From: Mytilus trossulus | Lineage: Eukaryota > Mollusca > Bivalvia > Mytilida > Mytilidae | DNA length: 64,000 bases | NCBI RefSeq assembly: GCF_036588685.1 | Contig: NC_086374.1 | Location: 68,694,457 to 68,758,456, forward strand | Direction of reading: 5' to 3' | Part shown: one piece after another, positions 37,901 through 49,900 of the stretch | Layout of the letters: each line of letters starts with the position of its first letter | How positions within the stretch are numbered: the stretch's first letter is position 1 | The notes under the pieces: model-generated | What the model was told of the DNA's origin: nothing | What the model saw: only the letters and a program-made list of their open reading frames with translations | Database searches by the model: none | Position numbers and translations under genes: made by a program

Positions 37901-40900
37901 GGTCAACTTTATTCGCTGAATGGAATTCAAAGAATTGTTAGCTGTACATGTCTGTCTGGCATGGTTGATCTGACCTTGACCTCATTTTCATCATTCATTG
38001 GTCAATGTTTAGTTTTCTACGTTAATGTTAAGTTTATTTGACAGTTGTAATAAAGCTTTATGTTTAAGACGATCAACATAATATCAATGACAATTAAAGA
38101 AGGCGAGACATTTCAGCGTGTGCACTCTTGTTTTGTTATTTTCTCAAAATAGTATGGAGAGTTGATTTCAGATAATTGTTTTTCAAAAAAGTAATTTCTA
38201 TCTTTTTATGATTTATGGGATCCATTGCATGTAGATTTTGATACTTGTTTTCTTTTTGTTATGTTGAAATATGTATGTTCAATTAACAACTGAGTATAAC
38301 TACATTATTGCAGCATGTGTTCTTTTCAACTTTTTTCATTAATTTCTAGTTGAATGATAACGACATCATCATTCCTTATTACAATAAGTGTTGGCCATAT
38401 AAATTTAAACAGTTTAAATCTTTGCTAAAAATATATTACAAATACTTGGTTATACAATTTGATTATACATACAGTTAAGTGCATTATTATTTTTACAGTG
38501 ACTTGACTGTTAGTGTTGCTATCCACCAATTGCAACTCATTCAAAATTTTGACCCAATTGCAATTTGTTTTACTAAATCAAATTGTTCAACTGGTCAAGA
38601 AATTTGAACAAACTGTTCAGTCAAAAATGTGAAAGTGCAAGGGGATAAAATAAATCATTATTACAATCCTATAAGTCTGTAACTCCACTGTATTGATGTA
38701 ATTCCTAAATCAGTCTATCAATCTGTATAGTTATATTACAGCTATTACCATACTAAATGTGAACTGTTTTATTTTGAATTGCTATAAAAATGTCAAAACT
38801 AAGCTTTTATAGAGTTTTTCTTTCGAAAAGTATTCTATATTTATAAGAATCACACATTATGTGAATAAAAACATTTCATATTCAGTAAAATATGTATGAA
38901 ATAACAATATGCTTCCTTGGGGAGATAACCTAAATTACTATTCTTTTGAATAAAGACGTTTTGAAACCAAAAAGAGATTATCTCCCCTTCCTACAAACAT
39001 ATTGCAATTTCAAATATTTTACTGAATATGAAATGTTTTTATTCACATAATGTGTAATGTGTAATAATTGCAATTCGGTCAAAATTTTGAATGAGTTGCC
39101 ATTTGTGGATAGCAACACTAACAGTCAAGTCACTGTATATATATAATATTTTAGAAAATTACCATTCCCTGAAGACGTTCTGACCAATAGACCACTTTCG
39201 AGTTCATCCGTCACCGGAAAAAAATCGTCAATTATACGCGCCTTTATCACCGTCATTTGTGCGTTTAGGGGCGTTGTCACTTCCCTTCCAATGTTGAGCG
39301 AGTGGTTGGAAAACTATAATTCTATATTGTACGAATTATTCAGCAAATTGAATTCTCAAAATTGACAATCAACACTGCTGTCATTAGGGAATTGTCAGTA
39401 AGTACCTACAGAGCAACCATTATTTCTAGTTTATCCTGCACAAAGACGATCACTAAGACGCTTGATGAACGTAAATAGTGCAGGGATACAGGTGACCCCC
39501 TCTATCTGGTAAATGACGTCATAAAGCCGTGCATAATTGACGAGTTTTTGCCAGTGACGGATGAACTTGAAAGTGGTCTATTACTTCATTCAAATGAATC
39601 TAACAATTTCATCTTCAGAAATGTCATATCTCGCCAAAAAATATACAGAAAATTACATTTTATTATTACAAGGTAACACTTGCTAAAAAAATAATTTCAA
39701 AATATTAAAAATAATAAAATTTTTCTTCGATCACTCCATAAAAGTCAGTAGAATAAGAATTTTATGTAGTGTACTCTTTCTATCATAACAATGTCTTGAT
39801 AATAATGTATTGTATATATGTTCTATTTATAGCAATCGGAGATTGAGCAGATTGAAAAGACCGAGAGAGTTGGAGGAGAACAACAACATAAACGTGTAAA
39901 GGCTGCAATGTCAAAACAGATTGAGCAACAAAAATCTAAACTAGATGAGGTTTGCATTTTAGCCTGTTATTTTATATCTCCAATATATATTACAAGCAGC
40001 TTGTCTGAGGTACGAGAGCCATAATAAATGGATTAACAATTTAGCTATTTTTCAACTTTGTTCTTAAACTTTTATAATTGAAGCATGATAATAAAATTCA
40101 GAATGGAAATGGGGAATATGTCAAAGAGAAAACAACCTGAGCAAAGAACAGATACAGTGAAACCTGATTAAACTGAATCCTGCATAAACCGAAACCTGTC
40201 TAACCAAACATGTTCTTAAGTACTGTCATATCAAATTATGTACGTTATGAACCTGCTAAAACCGAACATCGGCTGAAACTGAACAAAATCATGAGTCCCG
40301 AAGAGGTTCGGTTTAAACAGGTTTCACTGTAACAGCCAAATGATTCTTTTATAGACAAAATCACAAAAAATCCTTTACTTTTCTGATTTCATAATTTTTA
40401 TTTTGAAATAAATTAAGAATATGTCCTTGAATTATTTCTTTTGGAGAAGAATATTGTTTCATTCTTAAAACCTACTTGTGTATTTTAGATAACATCCAAA
40501 CATGATCAGCTACACCAGTCTTATTTAGAGACACAGGCTAAGTATAAAGAGGTTAGTAGTCATAGTATTATATAAAACAATGGAATTAATCTAAAAATCT
40601 TCATCCTAATTAAAAAAATTAACATTTTAACCTGCATGGTTTGCTATGGAAAACTACAATTTAAAAAGCTTTAGAAACATGACATAATCTTGATTTAAAA
40701 TTGCTTACTCTTTTGTTGTTAATTCCATAAATTGACTTTGATAAACAGTTCTGACTGAAAGTAATGGATCGTAATGGATTCATATTTTAGTTGGATTTTA
40801 TACAATCTTATTAAAATAAGTTCTCATCACTTACTCCTTGATTATTTATATGTCGCTGTGTGATAGACATGGTTATCAATCGGGTGTATTAAGATCTCAC

Positions 40901-43900
40901 ACGGCGACATATAAAAAAATTGAGGAGCAAGTGATGAGAACTTATTTTAATAAGATTGATTTTCATATATTATTATTGCTTCAAATATGGCTGCTATTTA
41001 CCATGTGTGAAGGTATTTCATTATCTTTCTAGGCAGAATCCAGAAGTGCTAGGATTGATGAAGAAATGGACAAATTAAATGAAATAGAAACAGAGGAGAA
41101 CCAAAGGTATCTCAGCCATCTTTTATATAAACTTATGGTATATGATACTAATGGTAATCAGTATATAAAAATTTTGAATTCTTTCTTATCTTTATTTTTT
41201 TAATATTTTTTTATGTGTAAGGATGGGATGAATAGACAATGATATTTGAATACTGTAAATTCTAAATTTATTGCGATGTTTTTATGATTGTAAAAATGCA
41301 AAAGGGCTACAATCAAATAAGTGAAACTAGCAATTTGAATTTTTGTTATGAATTAAACAGAATTTTTCTCAATATCTCAAAAATATAAATTGCATTTTAG
41401 TCTTAAATAACAATATCGCAATAATTTCTGAATTTACAGTAGTCAATTAAATACAAAGATTATCTTTTGTAAGACTATAAGCTGCATACACAGTTACAAC
41501 TTTTTATCTTTGTATTTACAGCATTCTGCAAACACTGAGATCTCTTGTTGCTATGAATGAAAATCTAAAAAAGCAAGAACAGGAATTCAAAGCTCATTGT
41601 AAAGAAGAAATGAGTAGGTTGAAAGGTCAAATAGAGGAAGTAAAAACACAGACTTCTGAGGAAGATTCAGGAGACAAGGTAATTTTAGCTCACCTGGTTG
41701 GACGGTTCTTTTAGAATAGCTGACCTGGCCTCAAAATACTTTTGACATAGCTCACCTGGTCCTGGTTACAAAATTCTTTTGAAATAGCTCATCTTGTCCT
41801 GGTCACAAAATTCTTTTGAAATAGCTCACCTGGTCCTGGCCTCAAATTTCTTTTGAATTAGCTCACCTGTCCGTAAGGGTCTCATAGCCTTTTGGTAAAC
41901 TACATATTCTTACTCTTCACAGAAGAAAATAAATTCAGTGCATTACATATTTGTTTGAATTGCCATAAGTTAGATCTAAAATTTGATGAAAGTATGGTCC
42001 AGTTGAAATTATTGAAACTTGGTTATTTTTGCTTTTCCAAAGTAAAATAACTTTCAATATAAAAGAGCAAGTGACCTTCATATTTTGCATGAATATCGAT
42101 ACAACAATCAATTCTTTAGTATACAACCTTTGAAAAAAATATAATTTATGTATTTGCTATGACTTTTCAGTACACAGATTATTCAGTGGCTTGATCCAAC
42201 ATCAAAAGAAAGAGCTTTTCTTAGATTTTATTTGACCTTGATTGTGATAAAACTGGATATTGCTGAGTTGTCCCTTGCCATGAGTAACACATGCCTTTAG
42301 CTGAGCAGGGACAACTTATCTGTTTTGGTTGGGTTCCTGTCACATTCTTTAGATGTCAATGAGATGTTTTGGGGACAGTTGTTTGTTTTTTCATTGTTCA
42401 TTTATTTTTTACTGCCCCTTTGTTATCTTTTCAATCTTTTTACTGGAATTGTAGGTAGTAAATGCATTGGAAAGGTAAAAGTATAAGATAGCCTTCAATA
42501 CTGAAAAAAAATCTGAAATTATGGAAAGTCATCTTTATACTTTGACACGATTTTTATACCAACGGCTTTCCCAGATTTAAAATTTCACTGTATTATTTTA
42601 ATTCTTGTATTTATGCCCTGATTTACCGCAAAACATGTAAAACAGAATAATCAAGAAGCTTGTTATATTTTTATACAGGTGTTGTTGTCTTTATTGTCAC
42701 ATTATTGAAAAAAAAAGTAACTGTATTTCAGGAGAGAGTGTCCCTTATAGATAAACAGTATGAAGCTGACAAAGAGAAACTACACAAGATAAGGCTGTTA
42801 CTTGTAAGTAGATTTGGTTTTAAGTATGGTAAAGTTCCTACCCATAAACCTTCAGATAAAGGCAGCTTGTCATATAGTTTATACCAGTACTTGTCAATTG
42901 TAAATGACTATGAAGTGACCTCTAAATTTCGCTATTTTTGTGTGTAGCTTCCCTAAAGTAAAAGTACATAAAGATATGATTAAAGACAAACACTGACAAA
43001 GGTTTGCTGACATGAGAGGCATAAAAACATATGGCAAATGTACTGGTATTTGTATTTCTTACTTACATTTTATTTATACACTTCTTTAAAGCAAAATTCA
43101 AACATGTCATGAATGGAGCAAATGAAACAAATTGTTTCTGCTGATTTCTTTCTCGCATGATATTAATCATTGTCAGAAATTAAGTTTACACAGAACAGTT
43201 CAGGGTAAAGTGGCAAGAATTACTAATTAAAAGCAGTATTTAAAAAAACTGTACAATATTTAAGTCATTGTTTATACATTTTTTTAAAAGGCAAGAAAGA
43301 CGAGGGAGATTGCAGTGCTGCAACGAAAGATTGATGAGGTTCCATCGAGGGCTGAGTTAAGTCAATATCAGAGACGTTTCATAGAATTATATAGTCAAAG
43401 TAAGTCACATTCTCTTTGTAATGAAGCTCTGGAAAGAAAATATTTTATTTACTGGAAATATTGGAAAAGGTGAAAATGTGTTGGTTTTAATGTTTTGTTA
43501 CCAACTAATTGCTCTGTCAGAGTTGATTGCAAAACTTACGATTGTTGAAAATGGAATGAAAATGTCAAAACTTGGCAAAGGATAGTTATAAAGTCTAACA
43601 TTCAAAAGACCAGATACTATTGAGGGCCCTCATGGGGTTTTTGATTATGTGATTACTTGGCCGTTTTTTTAATGATTATTTGATTATTAAGCCAAATATT
43701 TCATGATTATTTGATTACCTAGGACTGTATTTTTAGTTATGATTATTTGATTACTAAAGATAAGCAAATATTAAATGATTATGTGATTATATTGGCAAAA
43801 AAATGGTGATTATGTGATTACTAGGACCCCCCATGAGGGGCCTCACTATTGTCAAAGGTTAAGACTACTTTGAGACATGAACTTATAATGATAGAGTTAC

Positions 43901-46900
43901 CCAACTTAAGTTGTTATTTAGGATAACACTTTTCATAAAATTAAATCATAAATGATCAGATTTCAAATTTCAAATAATGTTTAAGCACTGACATCACTTT
44001 CCCTTTACTGGTTAAAAAAGACCATTGGCATATCTGTTATGTCTAATTTATTGGTAAAATAATTGCCAAATATGTGTTACTGACTGCATTATGTATGATT
44101 CAAAATTACTGTATATTTTAAAACTTAAAGCCTTTAGATCCACCACTGCTATTAAGAAAAAGAAATAGGTATTCAGAAAAATGGACAAACAAAAAAATAA
44201 GAATAGAGAAAAATGGACACAAAAAAATAGAGCAAAAAAATTGGGCTTGAAAAATATAAATAATAGAGAATCGTGGCCAAAATTTGAAAAAAAATACAGA
44301 AAATTTACCAAAAAATAAGGAATACAAAAATGAAAAACCACCTATCTAGGCTGTTTAAAAGTGTTACAATTTAAACAAAAAACTTAAGTTGTTAAATTAA
44401 AAATCTTTTTGTTTTACAGTTTCTTCTACACATAAAGAAACGAAACAGTTTTATACTTTATACAATACTCTTGATGACACAAAGTTATACTTAAACAAAG
44501 AGGTAGGTATCACCTCTATATAGATAAGTTTATATTTTGATGGAATGATTGCCAATGCTTTTTATATTACATGTTTTGATATGATAGAATATGATTTTTT
44601 ATGCTAATACATTTATATTATTGTAACATTGAACAATTTTTTAAGAGGAAAATATGGATCATACTAATTTATTAAGCTGCAGGTTATAGTTAATTCATTT
44701 AAAAAAAAAACACCTGAATAAGTTTTCTGATGAATGAAAACTTAACATTTTATTATTTTATTTGAATTTAATATTTTGCACACAATTCTACTTTATAGCC
44801 AGTGAAATTCTCAGCTTCTAGATTTGAATAATCTTCAAGTACAATTATAATAACTTTAAGAGTAAAAATATTGAATTTGGTGTTTCCTTAACAAATTCTG
44901 TACTGAGAAAAGTTTTATAGCAGAGTCCTGACCCCAGCGCCATAAAACTATTTGAGTAATTTTTTTAACTCAGCCTAAGAATTTTCTCAATTTTTAGCTC
45001 ACCTGGCCCGAAGTGAGCTTTTCCCATCACTTTGCGTCCGTCGTCCGTCGTGGTTAACTTTTACAAAAATCTTCTTCTCTAAAGCTACTGGGCCAAATTA
45101 AACCAAACTTGGCCACAATCATCATTGATGTATCTAGTTTAAAAATTGTGTTTTGTGACCCGGCCAACCAACCAAGATGGCTGCCATGGCTCAAAATAGA
45201 ACATAGGGGTAAAATGCAGTTTGTGGCTTATAACTCTGAAACCAAAGCATTTAGGGCAGATCTGACATTGGGTAAATTTGTTAACCAGGTTAAGATCTAT
45301 TTGCCCTGAAATTTTAAGATAAATCGGACAACCCGTTGTTGGGTTGCTGCTCTTGAATTAGTAATTTTAGGTAAATTTTGCTGTTTTTGGTTATTATCTT
45401 GAATATTATTATAGATAGAGATAAACTGTAAACAGCAATAATGTTCAGCAAAGTAAGATTTACAATAAGTCAACATGATCAAAATGGTCAGTTGACCCCT
45501 TTAGGAGTTTTTGCCCTTTAAAGTCAATTTTTAACCATTTTTCGTAAATCAAATATATCTTTTACAAAAATCTTCTCCTCTGAAATTACTAAGCCAAATT
45601 AAACCAAACTTGGCCACAATCATCTTTAAGGTTTCTAGTTTAAAAAATGTGTGGCGTGGCCTGGCCAACCAACCAAGATGGCTGCCGTGGCTAAAAATAG
45701 AACATAGGGGTAAAATGCAGTTTTTGGCTTATAACTCAAAATCCAAAGCATTGATAGCAAATTTGACATTGGGTAAAATTGTTTATCAGGTCAGGATTTA
45801 TCAGCCCTGAAATTTTCAGATTAATAGGACAATCCGTTGTTGGATTGCTGCCTCTGAATTGGTAATTTTAGGGAAATTTTGCTGTTTTTGGTTATTATCT
45901 TGAATATTATTATAGATAGAGATAAACTGTTAACAGCAATAATGTTCAGCAAAGTAAGATCTACAAATAAGTCAACCTAACCAAAATGGTCAATTGACCC
46001 CTTTAGGAGTTACTGCCCTTTATAGTCAATATTTTTAACTATTTTTCATAAATCTTAGTAATCTTTTACAAAAATATTCTCCTCTGAAACTACCAGGTCA
46101 AATTAAAACAAACTAGGCAGCAATCATCATTGAGGTATCTAGTTTAAAAATGTGTGGGGTGACCCGGCCAACCAACCAAGATGGCTGCCATGGCTAAAAA
46201 TAGAACATAGGGGTAAAATGCAGTTTTTGGCTAATAACTCAAAAACCAAAGCATTTAGAGCAAATCTGACAGGGAGTAAAATTGTTTATCAGGTCAAGAT
46301 CTATGTGCCATGAATTTTTCAGATGGATCGGACAACCCGCGGTTAGGTTGCTGCCCCTGAATTAGTAATTTTAAGGAAATTTTGCTGTTTTTTGTTATTA
46401 TCTTGAATATTATTATAGATAGAGATAAACTGTAAACAGCAACAATGTACAGTAAAGTAAGACCTAAAAATAAGTCAACATGACAAAAATGGTCAATTGA
46501 CCCCATAAGGAGTTATTGTCCTTTATAGTCAATTTTTAACAATTTTCATAAAATTTTAACTAACATTTTCGACTGAAACTTTTAGGCCAAGTTCAATATA
46601 GATAAAAATAATTGTGAGCAGGAAGAATGTTCAGTAAAGTAAGATGTACAAACACATCACCATCACCAAAACACAATTTTGTCATGAATCCATCTGCATC
46701 CTTTGTTTAATATTCATGTACACCAAGGTGAGCGACACAGGCTCTTTAGAGCCTCTAGTTTTATTCACTGCAAAAGACATTACGTGTTTTCAGATTATAC
46801 TTATATGCTCTGCATTTAGTTGTCAGATATACAGATAGGAATATTTAATTTGAACAATTCACTTGCATTTTTTTTATTGTAGGTTAATTTGCTGAATTCT

Positions 46901-49900
46901 GTTCATGATACTTTTTCACAGTAAGTTTTCAAAAATATTGAATTAAAAGAATATATGTAATAAACAAATTGGTATGCCTAATAAAAATGAGCTCTACCAC
47001 GGTGTTTCAAAATACATGAGCTCTTGTACTTTTAAGGTTGCTATGGTGATTGTCCTTTTAATAATTGTACTGCATGAGTATAATTAGTTTCACTAGCTAT
47101 ATATAGTAAAACAAGTGAAAAGTCTTATATCCTAAATAATTTAATTTGAACCTGTGACATTTTCTTTCTTCACTTCACACCAATTTTTCTTCATTATTAT
47201 TTCTATTATAGGGCTATGGGATCACAAGGAACCAAGGAGCAGTTTTTAAAACAGTTTGAACAAATTGTTGAGGGCATTAAACAGAACAAAGCTAAAGTAA
47301 GTATTTAAACAAGATCTTGATGAAAAATATCTAAAAAAAAGGAAAGCTTATATAATAGAAAATAAAGGATATTAGATATCCATCCATGGCACAAAATCAG
47401 TGCATGCACAACAAACAAACACAAAAAGCAAAGGAAGTACTTTTTTTTACAGTTTTTATACGCCCGTCAAACCTTTGACGGGACGTATTATGGTATACAA
47501 ATGTCCAGTGTCTGTCTGTCCGTCTGTCTTTCTGTCCATCCTTCTGTCTGTCTGTCCGGCGTAAACATGTCGCACCGTAACTTGAGAACGACTTATTTAA
47601 ATTTCATGAAACTTAATATAGTTGTTTCTTATGATTGTCAAATGATCTGTATACTTTTTGGTGAAAATAAGATTTAAACTTTTTGAGTTACGGCACTTTG
47701 TAACTAGAACAGGGGTGTGTTTTTTTTCACATGTCACACCGTATCTCAAAACCAATTCTTGATTATTGCTTAAAACTTTACACACTTCTTAGTTATATTA
47801 ATCTTAATATCTGTATACTTTTTGGTGATGATTGAAAATTTCATTTTTGAGTATTTTGTAAAAAAGGGGGAGTGGTTTTTTATATGTCGCGCCGTATCTC
47901 AAAAACGATGTATGATTATTGCTTAAAACTTTACACACTTCTTTGTTATATGAATCTAAAGATCTGTATACTTTTTGGTGATGATTCAAAATTTTATTTT
48001 TGAGTTATTGAGTATTTTGTAAAAAAGGGGAGGGGGTTTTCACATGTCGTGCCGTATCTCAAAAACAATTTATGATTATTGCTTAAAACTTTACACACTT
48101 CTTTGTTATATTAATCTAAAGATCTGTATTCTTTTTGATGATGACTCAACATTTCATTATTGAGTTATTGAGTATTTTGTAAAAAAGAAGAGATTTTTTT
48201 TACAAGTCGCGCCGTATCTCAAAAACAATTTATGATTATTGCTTGAAACTGTACACACTTCTTTTTTATATTAATCTAAAGATCTGCATACTTTTTGGTT
48301 TGATTCAAAATTTTATTTTAGTGATATTTGTAAAAAAAACCCAGGGTGGGGGGGTTTCACATGTCCCGCCATGTCTCAAAAACAATAAATGGTTATTGCT
48401 TAAAACTTTATCAGAAACTATTTATGATTATTGCATAAAACTTCCACACAAGACGTCGGGCGTATCATGCGCTCATGGCGCAACTGTTTATTCTTGATTT
48501 CAAAATCAGTGAGGGTCCTAACACAGAGCCAAACAAACTCTCTTATTTAAGTATTATGATATTGTAAACTGAGATGATTAAAAAATATGGATTTGTGGAA
48601 AATAAATCCAATTTAGAATTAGTGGATGAGGAACGATTGCCAATGAGACATCTATAATCCATGAGACTTACCTGAGTAAAGTCAACAATTATATAGGTCA
48701 CAGCATTCAATAATGAGCAAAACTCATACCAAATAGTAAACTGTAAGAGCCTCAACATTACAAAATTTTTAACCATTTCAAAGGAGAAAACCAACAGCCT
48801 GATTTATGTACAAAACAACAAGCCATCATCTGTGATGCATATAAGAATTGAATGCTTCTTTTTATAAATTTATTGGGGTGTTAAAGCGTAGACTGAAGTA
48901 CATTTTTGTTCCGCGCTTCATTCTTAAAATGTGCACACGGTCAACACTTATATATTCCAATAAAATTACAGAAACATTTAAAATACTTATAATTACATAT
49001 TTTTGATAGGATTATGAAAACGTTTTCTATTAAGTTTTTCTTTCATTTTCCTAGGCACTTTATTGTGGAAAGACGTTTCATCATGAATGATCATGAATGT
49101 TATATTTTTTTTTAAAATGAAGGTTAATTTCTGAATGACACAAGATTACTGTTAGCCATTCAAAAGAATGTATTAGTTACAAAACATAATTGTTATGTAA
49201 TTAAAACTTATTGAGTATTGTTTATAAAGGTTGAAAAACGAAAGCAGGAGGAGAAAATGAAGCGTGACAGATTAAATGATCAACATCTTGACCTAATTGA
49301 AAAACAAAGACTTTATTTTAAAACAGTCAAAGAGTTTAAAGAGGTATGTATTGTTACCATAATATATGATTTATTGTATTTTTATAAGTATTATTCAAAT
49401 TTGAAAAAAAAACAGTTATCTTTAGTTACTTTGAACACCATTGAGACAATTTTCAGATAGATTAAGTGTTTGAAGTGCTATAATACTGATAAAAAAATAC
49501 ATATTTTTAATGTAGGTATATACAGAACAAAAAAATGCTATTCAATAATCTTAAAGGACTTAGGGAAATTTCTTTGTTTGTACCCTTAATGACTGCAAGA
49601 TCATTGGTTGATTTTTATTATTTAGGCCGTTGTTAGCAATTCCAAACAATTGGTGTACACTTTTGAAAAAATTAATGCATTTGAGTCTGAAACAGCATAC
49701 TGTCAACCAAAATCTGTGAAAAATGTCTAATTTGCATTTTACCTTGAATTCAGGGACAGACCATAGCAGTTTCACATCTTTTGACATAACTACATGTACA
49801 AAGTTTGGAACAATTGAAATATAAGACTATGCTATTGGCTTATTATTAAAAGAGAAATATGATTTTTGAAAATTTCAGCTCAGACATATCAATTCTATTT

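Noticed and set aside
42660-42947. 95-codon open frame with [14 protein letters not shown]
   Set aside because: It is CCDC93 exon 15 read through into its intron; only 42732-42803 belongs to the protein.
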